Source of the DNA: Candidatus Omnitrophica bacterium 4484_49
GTDB lineage: Bacteria > Omnitrophota > Gorgyraeia > Kaelpiales > Kaelpiaceae
Assembly (NCBI GenBank): GCA_002085265.1
Contig: NATI01000006.1
Location: forward strand, 1 to 27,434
Reading direction: 5' to 3'
DNA length: 27,434 bases
How positions within the stretch are numbered: the stretch's first letter is position 1; each line of letters starts with the position of its first letter. The position numbers and the translations under genes were made by a program. The notes beneath the pieces were generated by a model. That model was not told where the DNA came from. It saw only the letters and a list, made by a program, of their open reading frames with translations, and ran no database searches. Shown here in pieces: positions 14,031-21,790 of this stretch.

Positions 14031-15334
14031 AATATATCCGATTTTTTCACTTCACTCTTCAACGCCTGTTCCACAATCTTCAACGAACAATATTCACTAC
14101 ACATAGAACAGGTATCAGAAACATGTGGGGGTATTTTACTTCTATATTCAATTGCTCTCTCCCTGTCAAGGATAAATTCCATTTGTTTCTGCCAGTCCCG
14201 AGATGCCCGTGCTTTACTAACCTCTTGTTCTCTGATATGAGTCCTTCCTTTTCCCCGAACAAAGTTGACAGACTCAGCGGCGATCCTGGAAGCCATAATT
14301 CCCTGTCTCACGTCTTCAATATCGGGAAGGCTTAAGTGTTCCGCAGGAGTTAAATAACATATAAAATCTGCTCCTGCCAATCCTGCTATCGCTGCTCCTA
14401 TTGCAGAATTTATATGATCATATCCTGCACAGGAATCCAGAACAAGTGGTCCCAGTACATAGAGGGGGGCATAAGAAGTAATCTCTTTAATGGCCTTAAT
14501 TTCATGTTCCACTTTATTCAGAGGAACATGCCCAGGACCTTCCACCATGACCTGAACTCCAGCCTCTCTCGCTCTGCGCACGAGTCGGGAAACAACAAAC
14601 GTCTCCTGATATTGTAATTCATCTCCGGCATCGAATATGGAACCGGGCCGGAGCGCATCTCCCAGACTTATAGTCACATCGTATTCTCTGCATATTTCCA
14701 GAACACGATCAAAATTAGCATAGAACGGATTTTCACTCTTATTAAGGACCATCCATTCCACCAACAACGCTCCTCCTCTACTTACTACTCCCAGAAGTCG
14801 AGTGGACCTCTTCAGGAGTTGTAGAGTATCTCTGGTTATACCAGCATGAATAGTAAAAAAATCAACTCCGTCTTTTGCCTGTTTTTCTAAAACCTCAAAG
14901 AAGTCATCTTCCTGAGCACGAGCTATATTTCCCTTATTCTTTCCCGCTTCGATAGCAACCTGATAAATGGGAACCGTACCCAAGGGTAACTGCGATCTGG
15001 AAATTAGTTCTCTTCTGATGGCATCCAAATCCCCAGAGACAGAAAGGTCCATAACAGCATCAGCCTCAAGTTTATGGGCCAACTCCAGCTTTTCTATCTC
15101 TAAACCCAGATCCTCTTTATCCTGGGAGGTGCCGAGGTTTACATTTATTTTCACATATAATCCCTCTCCAATAGCAGTAGGCTTTGAAGGTGAGTGAACA
15201 GGATTATAGGGAACAACTACCCGCCCATTTAAAATTTTCTCAACAAGATAATCGACGGAAACTTCTTCCCGGTCTGCAATTTTACATAAAAACTCCGGAA
15301 TCTTTCCTTTCTTTATACTCTGAATGACAGTCAT
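14021..15334 (-). CDS. thiC: Phosphomethylpyrimidine synthase (4-amino-5-hydroxymethyl-2-methylpyrimidine phosphate synthase)
   Basis: ThiC is a radical-SAM-type enzyme that rearranges AIR, a purine intermediate, into HMP phosphate for thiamine. At 437 residues it is the short form without the N-terminal extension of E. coli ThiC. Core motifs include DAVMDLSVSGDLDAIRREL, FFTIHAGI, SRGGALLVEWMV, EGPGHVPLN and YVLGPLVLDSCAGYDHINSA. The C-terminal cluster motif is CSMCSEYC (Cys409, 412, 416), a CX2CX3C spacing, whereas E. coli-type enzymes have CX2CX4C. The ATG overlaps the thiE stop by 4 bp. The last codons and the TAA lie inside the acceptor stem and following bases of tRNA-Gly, so processing of a shared transcript would remove the stop codon. 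Confidence 0.95.
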   Translation of the reverse strand: MTVIQSIKKGKIPEFLCKIADREEVSVDYLVEKILNGRVVVPYNPVHSPSKPTAIGEGLYVKINVNLGTSQDKEDLGLEIEKLELAHKLEADAVMDLSVSGDLDAIRRELISRSQLPLGTVPIYQVAIEAGKNKGNIARAQEDDFFEVLEKQAKDGVDFFTIHAGITRDTLQLLKRSTRLLGVVSRGGALLVEWMVLNKSENPFYANFDRVLEICREYDVTISLGDALRPGSIFDAGDELQYQETFVVSRLVRRAREAGVQVMVEGPGHVPLNKVEHEIKAIKEITSYAPLYVLGPLVLDSCAGYDHINSAIGAAIAGLAGADFICYLTPAEHLSLPDIEDVRQGIMASRIAAESVNFVRGKGRTHIREQEVSKARASRDWQKQMEFILDRERAIEYRSKIPPHVSDTCSMCSEYCSLKIVEQALKSEVKKSDILRA

Positions 15335-15945
15335 TTTTCCAGTATCATCCGCACTTTGGTTATAAATTCTTTTTTATTTCTTGCACGTTTTAGCCCTGAT
15401 ATCAAAGCCACGTTTCTAAACCCCAGATTCCTCACACTGATTATATTTCTAAGATTTATCCCTCCAATTGCTACCAGAGGTAATCTTATCCTTTGTGTTA
15501 TCAATTGTATTTCAGTAACGGGTATCGGTTCAAGATATTTTTTGGTAGGGCTCTTAAACATTGGCCCCACGCTGATATAATCCGCCCCCTCTCTCCAGGC
15601 GTTAAAGGCAGAACTGAAGTTATGAGCAGAGTATCCTATAATTTTTCTCTTACCCAGAATTTTTCTGGCCACAGATATTGGAAGGTCATTCTCCCCCAGA
15701 TGTATGCCATCGGCATCTACTGCTTGAGATATGTGTAAGCGGTCATTTATTATAAAAATTTTCTTATATCTTTTAACTAATTTACGAAGTTTAAGTGCCA
15801 GTTCATAAAAATCGCGATCATGCATATGTTTATCTCGAAGTTGGATGATATCCACCCCTCCTGCAAGTAACTGTTTAAAATAACCCAAGTGGTCAAATCC
15901 AGAATCTGAAAGAGCATAAATATTAACCCCCTGAGGGAACTTCAT
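15331..15945 (-). CDS. thiE: Thiamine-phosphate synthase
   Basis: ThiE joins HMP pyrophosphate and thiazole phosphate to give thiamine phosphate. The 204-residue TIM barrel shows IIQLRDKHM (33-41), FIINDRLHISQAVDADGIHL (64-83) with GEND, ISVGPMFKSPTKK (124-136) and VAIGGINLRNI (158-168). All main substrate-binding segments are present, so the enzyme looks functional. The ATG overlaps the thiD2 stop (ATGA), and its own stop overlaps the thiC start, making thiD2-thiE-thiC a translationally coupled unit. There is no space for a TPP riboswitch before any of these genes. Thiazole-branch genes (thiG, thiH, thiS) are not in the window. Confidence 0.94.
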   Translation of the reverse strand: MKFPQGVNIYALSDSGFDHLGYFKQLLAGGVDIIQLRDKHMHDRDFYELALKLRKLVKRYKKIFIINDRLHISQAVDADGIHLGENDLPISVARKILGKRKIIGYSAHNFSSAFNAWREGADYISVGPMFKSPTKKYLEPIPVTEIQLITQRIRLPLVAIGGINLRNIISVRNLGFRNVALISGLKRARNKKEFITKVRMILEK

Positions 15946-16343
15946 TTCCCACCCAGAGAAAGTTTTTCCAGTTCATACACTTTAAACCTTAACCGCATCA
16001 ACTCTTTTTTATATCCGGGTTCAAAAATTGAGGTCGTCTCTTCTAAAACTCTGAGAGACTCAGTTACCCTCTGGAAATTTCTACGAAGTAGTTCTTTGAC
16101 CTCCACCTTCGGAGTTGTACTCATTTTGAACTTCGCTCCATTTTTCTCCACATTCCTGGCAGAGAGTAACAGGTAGGTGGGAAACTTCCCGATTATACGA
16201 GCAAGCGTTCTCCGAATTCTCTTAACCCTGATGGCTGCTTCCCCATCACAGAGGAGAAAACGAAATATATCCTCACATACTCTCAGTCCTTCCCGAGCAC
16301 GGTTGTAATTAGCATCTATTATCCTGTACAGGCCTTTCTGCAT
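15942..16343 (-). CDS. thiD2: ThiD2-type protein (HMP-phosphate kinase candidate)
   Basis: The 133-residue helical protein begins MQKGLYRIIDANYNRAREGL followed by RVCEDIFRFLLCD, the hallmark of the ThiD2 family, and continues with SARNVEKNGAKFKM and RRNFQRVTESLRVLEETTSI. This domain is often fused to the N-terminus of ThiE; here it is separate but directly upstream and overlapping. Comparative work on the family proposes that it replaces ThiD in making HMP pyrophosphate, and no ThiD is seen here, so its order next to thiE and thiC agrees with that. The ATG (16341-16343) lies inside the last 25 bases of rfaE2. Biochemical function remains an inference from family knowledge. Confidence 0.85.
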   Translation of the reverse strand: MQKGLYRIIDANYNRAREGLRVCEDIFRFLLCDGEAAIRVKRIRRTLARIIGKFPTYLLLSARNVEKNGAKFKMSTTPKVEVKELLRRNFQRVTESLRVLEETTSIFEPGYKKELMRLRFKVYELEKLSLGGK

Positions 16344-16804
16344 ATTTTTTTCACCATGGAAGTGGTGCTGTATCCTTTGAGATAAGGGACAATTACCACC
16401 TTCCCCCCATATGACTCCAAAATATCTCTACCCACCACTTCTTGCTTTCTCCAGTCTCCACCTTTAAATAGATAATCGGGCTTTATTTTTTTTATAATAT
16501 CATAAGGAGTAGGGGCATCGAAAATTACCACATAATCAACAGCCTCCAGGCCAGCCACCACTTCTGCTCTATCTTTCTCATTATTGAAAGGGCGATTGGG
16601 CCCTTTATTCTTCTTCACTGATCTATCAGAATTTAAACCCAGAATTAAGACATCTACATATTTTTTTGCCTTCCGGAGATAACTTACATGTCCAGGGTGT
16701 AATATGTCAAAACAACCATTCGTGAATCCGATAGATTTACCCTCCCGTCGGAGTTGTGAGACAAGTTTCAAAATGGAGCCTATGCTTTTTATTTTTCTCT
16801 TCAC
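16319..16804 (-). CDS. rfaE2: D-glycero-beta-D-manno-heptose 1-phosphate adenylyltransferase
   Basis: This cytidylyltransferase-fold enzyme makes ADP-heptose for the LPS inner core. The 161 residues equal the C-terminal half of E. coli HldE, with the nucleotide-binding GFTNGCFDILHPGHVSYLRK (HxGH at 36-39), LILGLNSDRSVKKNKGPNRP, FKGGDWRKQEVVG and the end motif GYSTTSMVKKI. The kinase half of HldE is not attached and not in the window. The start is GTG (16802-16804), one base after the gmhA stop. Placed after gmhA it completes two of the four ADP-heptose steps. Confidence 0.92.
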   Translation of the reverse strand: MKRKIKSIGSILKLVSQLRREGKSIGFTNGCFDILHPGHVSYLRKAKKYVDVLILGLNSDRSVKKNKGPNRPFNNEKDRAEVVAGLEAVDYVVIFDAPTPYDIIKKIKPDYLFKGGDWRKQEVVGRDILESYGGKVVIVPYLKGYSTTSMVKKICRKACTG

Positions 16805-16805
16805 T

Positions 16806-17378
16806 TCAGGAACTCAAACTTTCTTCGATGAGATAACTGAATACATGCAAACACATAATATGGACTTCTTGAATAATAGAAGTATGGGGGCTGGAAACGA
16901 CCAAACAGATGTCTGATATTTCTTTCAATTTCCCGCCATCTTTTCCCGTAAGAGATATTACACAAGCCCCCATCTTTCTTGCCAGTTCAACTCCCGATAT
17001 AACATTTGGTGATAAACCACTTGTGGAGATAGCAATTACCACATCCCCAGGTTTCAGAAAAGCCTCCAGTTGGCGTCTGAAAATCTCTTCAAAAGAATAA
17101 TCATTACCAACCGCTGTCAGTGTGGAAGTATTGGTGGTGAGAGCATACACCGGCAATGGCCTACGGTGTTTACGAAACCTTCCTACAAGTTCAGCAGCAA
17201 AATGCTGACTATCGGCAGCACTTCCTCCGTTACCAAAGACAAATACACACCGTTTCTCCTCCACAAGGCATCTCCTGAGTACCTCCACAGCTTGTATTAT
17301 CTCCTCTATATTCCGAGTAAAAAACTCATTTTTAACCCTGACAGATTCTTTAAAATAGGAGATAACCTTTCCCTTCAT
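16806..17378 (-). CDS. gmhA: Phosphoheptose isomerase
   Basis: GmhA converts sedoheptulose 7-phosphate to heptose 7-phosphate, the first step of ADP-heptose synthesis. The 190-residue SIS-domain protein has FGNGGSAADSQHFAAELVGR (48-67) with the catalytic Glu63 region, VIAISTSGLSPN (114-125), and the C-terminal Gln170-Glu171-x-His173 of SIIQEVHIMCLHVF. All expected catalytic residues are there. Its ATG overlaps the phosphofructokinase stop as TAATG. The isomerase substrate, a sugar phosphate, makes a link with the preceding glycolytic gene plausible but not required. With the Lpt genes this shows that the cell builds LPS with heptose. Confidence 0.94.
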   Translation of the reverse strand: MKGKVISYFKESVRVKNEFFTRNIEEIIQAVEVLRRCLVEEKRCVFVFGNGGSAADSQHFAAELVGRFRKHRRPLPVYALTTNTSTLTAVGNDYSFEEIFRRQLEAFLKPGDVVIAISTSGLSPNVISGVELARKMGACVISLTGKDGGKLKEISDICLVVSSPHTSIIQEVHIMCLHVFSYLIEESLSS

Positions 17379-18409
17379 TATCCGAAAAATGTCTCCGCTA
17401 TTCTGTAAATCTCCTCATCCACCGGTTTTATCTTGCCCAGAATCTTCTCCAGAGGAGCCTCTTCTATTTTGTTACCTCTGAGACACACCACATACCCGAA
17501 TTTTTTCTCCATTATTAACTCCACTGCTCTTATTCCATATCTGGTACCCAGAATGCGGTCAAAAGCAGTGGGAGAACCTCCTCTTTGAATGTGTCCTAAA
17601 ACAGTAACTCTGGTTTCATACCCTGTCTTCTCCTGAATCAACCGCGCCAGGACATGGCCTACTCCTCCCAATCTGACATGTCCAAACTCATCAACATCTC
17701 CTTCCTGAGTTACAATTGTACCTTCTTTAAACTCTGCTCCCTCAGCAACAACCACGATACTGAAGTTCTTCCCTCTCCCGTGCCTTTTCATTATCAGGTC
17801 GCATACCTCCTCAATATCAATTGGCTTCTCAGGAATGAGAATGGCATCAGCACCACCAGCAAGTCCGGCATAAGTGGCAATCCATCCCGCATGTCTCCCC
17901 ATGGTCTCCACAACCATTATCCGATGATGACTCTCAGCAGTGGTATGAAGCCTGTCAATACACTCCATTGCTATATTTACTGCAGTATCAAACCCAAAAC
18001 TGAAATCAGTCTCGGCAATATCATTATCTATGGTCTTGGGAATTCCCACAATTGGCAACTGGAAATCCTTATACAGACGGGCTGCAACTCCCAGAGTATC
18101 CTCCCCCCCTACTGCTACCAGAGCAGAAAGTTCTAATTGTTTAAAATTCTCAACCACCTTCTGGACATCTTCTTCCTTTTTATAGGGATTCGTCCTGGAG
18201 GTCCCTAGAACTGTTCCCCCTTTAGGTAAAATACCAGAAATGGTATCCAGATCCATGGAAATGGTATCCCTCTCCAGCATTCCCCGCCAGCCATTTTTAA
18301 TTCCTATCACCTTATAGTCATGATTGACAGCCTTCCTGACCACTGCTCTGATGACAGGGTTAAGCCCAGGACAGTCACCACCACCGGTTAAAATCCCAAT
18401 TCTTGCCAT
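17378..18409 (-). CDS. pfp: 6-phosphofructokinase, probably pyrophosphate-dependent
   Basis: The enzyme phosphorylates fructose 6-phosphate. The 343-residue PfkA-family protein has GGGDCPGLN (9-17), the phosphoryl-donor loop VGGEDTLG (100-107), GIPKTIDNDI (122-131), the FGFDTAVN segment, and VVETMGRHAGWIA. ATP-dependent enzymes have Gly at the position of Asp104 and Gly at that of Lys125; the Asp plus Lys pair seen here is the mark of PPi-dependent or mixed members. So a reversible PPi-linked enzyme is inferred, saving ATP in glycolysis. The ATG at 18407-18409 follows AGGAGG. It lies 16 bp after the AmaP-like gene. Confidence 0.9.
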   Translation of the reverse strand: MARIGILTGGGDCPGLNPVIRAVVRKAVNHDYKVIGIKNGWRGMLERDTISMDLDTISGILPKGGTVLGTSRTNPYKKEEDVQKVVENFKQLELSALVAVGGEDTLGVAARLYKDFQLPIVGIPKTIDNDIAETDFSFGFDTAVNIAMECIDRLHTTAESHHRIMVVETMGRHAGWIATYAGLAGGADAILIPEKPIDIEEVCDLIMKRHGRGKNFSIVVVAEGAEFKEGTIVTQEGDVDEFGHVRLGGVGHVLARLIQEKTGYETRVTVLGHIQRGGSPTAFDRILGTRYGIRAVELIMEKKFGYVVCLRGNKIEEAPLEKILGKIKPVDEEIYRIAETFFG

Positions 18410-18425
18410 TCCATATACCTCCTTT

Positions 18426-19025
18426 TTAAAACTCCCGAAATGGAGGAATAACCTCTTCCTCCTCTTCCTCTTTCCCTTTCTTTTTCTTCTCCCCTATTTT
18501 AGAAATGTAAATTTTTATAATAACCGGTTCCTCCAGACCCAGCATCTCCTGAATTTTCTTTTTTAACTCCTCCTGTAAACCCTCGGTTAAAGTAGGGAGA
18601 TTCATCTCCGGTATTACTGCCGTCTTCACACCAACCAGCAACCCTCTTTTACGGGAAATTTTTTTAGCCATAACCTTCACTCTCACATCCCGGATATCCG
18701 GTTTTTCTTTAAGAAACCTCCGGATGTACTCCTCTATTGCTGAAAGCGTAACCAGGACTTCTCCATGTTCGGTTTTAAATGCGATATTTCTTTCGGCTTC
18801 CATTCCTGCCCACACGAAATTCAAAGATAAAAGTACAAACAATATCATTATCGCCCCTATAGAGGTATGTAGTATTCTGACAGGGATAAATTTTTCTAAA
18901 CCAGAATAAATCTGTTGAATATCAGACTGATTCACAACTCCCCAGGTATAGAGAATCAGCACAACTCCCATTGCCACTAACAACGCACCGAACAGAATCA
19001 GAAAGAATTTCGCTCTCAGTTTCAT
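18426..19025 (-). CDS. amaP: AmaP-like membrane anchor protein
   Basis: The 199-residue protein has two membrane segments, about residues 7-30 (FFLILFGALLVAMGVVLILY) and 52-74 (ILHTSIGAIMILFVLLSL), like the alkaline shock membrane anchor AmaP. The cytoplasmic part (75-180) has an Asp23-like pattern (GEVLVTLSAIEEYIRRFLKE, VRDVRVKVMAKK-type strands and LTEGLQEELKKKIQEMLG). The last 20 residues are a highly charged run of Lys and Glu. In Firmicutes AmaP tethers Asp23 to the membrane; the Asp23-family gene directly upstream, with a one-base gap, supports the same arrangement here. The AmaP name rests on architecture and neighbour rather than on strong sequence similarity. Confidence 0.82.
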   Translation of the reverse strand: MKLRAKFFLILFGALLVAMGVVLILYTWGVVNQSDIQQIYSGLEKFIPVRILHTSIGAIMILFVLLSLNFVWAGMEAERNIAFKTEHGEVLVTLSAIEEYIRRFLKEKPDIRDVRVKVMAKKISRKRGLLVGVKTAVIPEMNLPTLTEGLQEELKKKIQEMLGLEEPVIIKIYISKIGEKKKKGKEEEEEEVIPPFREF

Positions 19026-19026
19026 A

Positions 19027-19425
19027 TCAATCCTCCTTGGATTTTTCCTTTATAGATTCCAACACCTCTCCTGGACCTTCAGAGGAAATTTTCTCCACTT
19101 CAACATCAACTCCCAAAGGTATAATACCGGTTATCTCCTCCAGTTTTCTTTTAACATTCTCCTGAACCGCTTTCACCACCTCTGGAATATTTACTCCAAA
19201 TTTAACAACCAGAGAAATTAGGATCCTTACTTCCTGTTCCCCTTCTCTCTCCACAGCAACGCCTCGGAAAAACTTCTTTCTACCCAGAAACGAAAACAGC
19301 CCTTTCCGAAAACCACTGGCTATTTTCTCCACACCTTCCACTTCAAGAGTTGCTCTTCTGGCGATTGCTATTATTACCTCGTTATGAATTTTAATCTCCC
19401 CATATTCATTTCTTCCTGGTCTCAT
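19027..19425 (-). CDS. Asp23/Gls24 family envelope stress protein
   Basis: The 132-residue protein starts with the family opening GEIKIHNEVIIAIARRATLE followed by VEGVEKI, then VRILISLVVKFGVNIPEVVK and AVQENVKRKLEEITGI, ending in VDVEVEKI. These match Asp23/Gls24 proteins, abundant envelope-associated proteins linked to alkaline or cell-wall stress in Gram-positive bacteria. An acidic-basic tail follows. The position between accC and the AmaP-like gene resembles the accB-accC-asp23 order known in many Firmicutes. In this probable LPS-bearing organism the role is not established. Confidence 0.9.
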   Translation of the reverse strand: MRPGRNEYGEIKIHNEVIIAIARRATLEVEGVEKIASGFRKGLFSFLGRKKFFRGVAVEREGEQEVRILISLVVKFGVNIPEVVKAVQENVKRKLEEITGIIPLGVDVEVEKISSEGPGEVLESIKEKSKED

Positions 19426-19433
19426 GTTCCCTC

Positions 19434-20786
19434 CTATTTTTCCTCCCTCCCCAATAATCTATCTACAAAATCAGTATAATAATTACCGGTCTGAAAATGC
19501 TCATCAGTTATCACCCTTCTCAGAAATGGTATCGTGGTCTTGAGGGGCTTGAGAATAAACTCGTCCAGCGCCCTCGTCATCCGCTGGAGAACCTCGATCC
19601 TGTCTTCCCCGTAAGCAATTAATTTAGCAACTAAAGAATCATAATAGGGAGGGATTGAATATCCGGAATAAAGATGAGTATCCACCCTTATCCCCGGTCC
19701 TCCCGGTATATAGAGGATATCAACCTTTCCCGGTAAAGGCATAAATCCATTATCAGGGTCCTCAGCATTTATCCTGCATTCCATAGCCCAGCCTTTCATA
19801 TTTACATCTGACTGTCGACGGCTCAACTTCTCACCACTGGCAATTTTTATCTGCTCCTGAACGAGGTCGATACCGGTTACAAGCTCTGTTACTGGATGTT
19901 CCACCTGAATTCTGGTATTCATCTCCAGGAAATAGAACTTTCCCTGGTCGTCAACTATAAATTCCACAGTTCCAGCGCTGAAATAATTTATGGCCTTCAC
20001 CAGTTTTAATGCCGTCTCCCCAAGTCTCTTGCGCAATTTATTATTCACCACGGGAGAAGGCGTCTCTTCTATGAGTTTCTGAAATCTGCGTTGAACAGTA
20101 CAATCCCTCTCTCCGAGATGAATTGTATTTCCATATTTATCAGATAGAATTTGAACTTCAATATGACGAGCATTGGGAATAAATTTTTCTATGTATAATT
20201 CCTTATTCCCAAAAGCTTCCTCTGCCTCTCTTTGAGCAGTTATGAATGCTGACACCAGACGGACATCGTTATGACATATACGCATCCCTTTTCCACCACC
20301 ACCACCAACCGCTTTTATCACTACCGGATACCCAATTTTTTCTGCTATTTTCAAAGCGTGGTCTTTATCCAATACAGGTCTATCACTTCCAGGAATTACC
20401 GGCACCCCTGCTTTCCTGGCGATATTTCTGGCCTGAAGTTTATCTCCCATAAGTTTGATACTCTCAGGGCTGGGCCCGATGAATTCTATCTTACAGGATT
20501 GGCAGATTTCTGCGAAATGGTAGTCTTCAGCCAGAAAACCATATCCAGGATGTATGGCTTCCACATCTGCTATTTCCGCAGCACTGATTATAGCCGGGAT
20601 ATTAAGATAACTGGCTTTGGAAGGCCCAGGACCAATACATATCGCTTCATCAGCAAGACCGACATGGAGACAATTCTCGTCAGGCTCAGAATATACGGCT
20701 ACTGTCTTTATCCCCAGTTCCTTACAGGCTCTGATAATTCTTACTGCAATTTCACCTCTATTGGCAATGAGAATCTTTTCGAACAT
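19434..20786 (-). CDS. accC: Acetyl-CoA carboxylase, biotin carboxylase subunit
   Basis: AccC carboxylates biotin on AccB with ATP and bicarbonate, the first step of fatty acid synthesis. The 450-residue protein has the biotin carboxylase N-terminus FEKILIANRGEIAVRIIRAC, the ATP-grasp glycine loop VIKAVGGGGGKGMRI, the HLGERDCTVQRRFQKLIEE motif, EMNTRIQVEHPVTE with catalytic residues, and the C-terminal GPGIRVDTHLYSGYSIPPYYDS segment. The length and motifs are complete. No clear Shine-Dalgarno sequence lies ahead of its ATG, which is 9 bases after the accB stop, so it probably depends on coupling with accB. Confidence 0.96.
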   Translation of the reverse strand: MFEKILIANRGEIAVRIIRACKELGIKTVAVYSEPDENCLHVGLADEAICIGPGPSKASYLNIPAIISAAEIADVEAIHPGYGFLAEDYHFAEICQSCKIEFIGPSPESIKLMGDKLQARNIARKAGVPVIPGSDRPVLDKDHALKIAEKIGYPVVIKAVGGGGGKGMRICHNDVRLVSAFITAQREAEEAFGNKELYIEKFIPNARHIEVQILSDKYGNTIHLGERDCTVQRRFQKLIEETPSPVVNNKLRKRLGETALKLVKAINYFSAGTVEFIVDDQGKFYFLEMNTRIQVEHPVTELVTGIDLVQEQIKIASGEKLSRRQSDVNMKGWAMECRINAEDPDNGFMPLPGKVDILYIPGGPGIRVDTHLYSGYSIPPYYDSLVAKLIAYGEDRIEVLQRMTRALDEFILKPLKTTIPFLRRVITDEHFQTGNYYTDFVDRLLGREEK

Positions 20787-20795
20787 GAAAAATTT

Positions 20796-21236
20796 TTAGG
20801 AAACTTTAACTTTAAATAAATTATCTCCGTAATCCACAGGAGAGCCGTTTTCTACCAAAACCTCAAGAACCTTTCCCCGAACTTCAGATTTGATCTCATT
20901 CATCAGTTTCATGGCTTCAATTATGCATACTGTCTGTCCCACATCCACCTCATCTCCCACCTCTACAAATGGAGGGGCATCAGGAGCAGGGGCACGGTAA
21001 AAGGTACCCACCATGGGGGATTTAATATAGGCGATACCCTGTTCTTCCGCATCCGATTGAGGAGAAACCTCCTGAGAAGTTGCTGCCTGGGATGTAAATG
21101 ATATCAACCTACCCGGCTGTTCTTCTTTCTTCCGGAGCTTAATTCTTCTCCCCTCTTCCTCAATTTCGACTTCTACTAAGTTCTCGTCATTCATTAACTG
21201 AATGATTTGCTTAATTTTTTCTAAATCCATAATCAT
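20796..21236 (-). CDS. accB: Biotin carboxyl carrier protein of acetyl-CoA carboxylase
   Basis: The 146-residue protein has the typical helical start MDLEKIKQIIQLMNDENLVE, a Ser/Gln-rich linker (about 40-66), and a C-terminal biotinyl domain IKSPMVGTFYRAPAPDAPPF with the biotinylation motif EAMKLMNEI (Lys110). It carries carboxybiotin between AccC and the AccA/AccD transferase; the latter genes are not in the window. The ATG at 21234-21236 overlaps the efp stop (ATGA, 4 bp); a second ATG two codons later is also possible. Confidence 0.95.
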   Translation of the reverse strand: MIMDLEKIKQIIQLMNDENLVEVEIEEEGRRIKLRKKEEQPGRLISFTSQAATSQEVSPQSDAEEQGIAYIKSPMVGTFYRAPAPDAPPFVEVGDEVDVGQTVCIIEAMKLMNEIKSEVRGKVLEVLVENGSPVDYGDNLFKVKVS

Positions 21237-21790
21237 ACCCTCTCCAGATATCCACCTGTCCTGGTGTCAATTTTAACCTTATCACCTACCTTTATAAACA
21301 ACGGGACCTGAACAACGAGTCCCGTTTCCAACTTGGCGGGTTTTGTCCCTGCTTTGACCGTATCCCCCTTAAATCCCGGCTCTGTCTCCACTACTTCCAG
21401 AATTACAGAATTAGGAGGTGTAACGGTAATTATCTTTCCTTCATGGAAAGACGCCGTCACTGTGGAATTTTCCTTAAGATAGAAAAATATATCTTCCAGG
21501 TCTTCCCGAAGTATCTCTATCTCTTCATAATTCTGTTCATCCATAAAATGTAAAAACTGCCCATCATTATAAAGATAAACCAGTGTCCGCTCCTCCATAT
21601 ACACATTTTCAACTTTATCATCGGTGGAAATGGTCTTCTCCACAACCTGTCCGCTTACGACATCCTTAAGTTTTAATCGCAAAAATGCCCCACCCTTCCC
21701 GGGCTTGGTATGAGAAAATCCCAGAACTGCATAAAGTCTGGAATCCATTTTTATAACCATCCCAATTTTAATCTGATTTACAGGTATCAT
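21233..21790 (-). CDS. efp: Translation elongation factor P
   Basis: EF-P relieves ribosome stalling at polyproline. The 185-residue three-barrel protein starts MIPVNQIKIGMVIKMDSRLY, with tip loop KPGKGGAF that places Lys32 for post-translational modification, and contains the family end GLVVQVPLFIKVGDKVKIDT and TGGYLERV. The tip Lys suggests beta-lysylation or a similar modification, but no modifying enzyme gene is in the window. The ATG overlaps the aminopeptidase stop as TAATG. The aroQ-aminopeptidase-efp-accB-accC order is widespread in bacteria. Confidence 0.96.
   Translation of the reverse strand: MIPVNQIKIGMVIKMDSRLYAVLGFSHTKPGKGGAFLRLKLKDVVSGQVVEKTISTDDKVENVYMEERTLVYLYNDGQFLHFMDEQNYEEIEILREDLEDIFFYLKENSTVTASFHEGKIITVTPPNSVILEVVETEPGFKGDTVKAGTKPAKLETGLVVQVPLFIKVGDKVKIDTRTGGYLERV

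Noticed and set aside
14031..16343. TPP riboswitch upstream of thiD2, thiE or thiC
   Set aside because: The genes overlap and I found no thi-box-like conserved segments at the junctions.
20271..20819. Long plus-strand open frame (182 codons)
   Set aside because: It lies wholly opposite accC and the accB end, has no family motifs, and is a shadow of conserved coding sequence. The same applies to the other plus-strand frames outside nfi.
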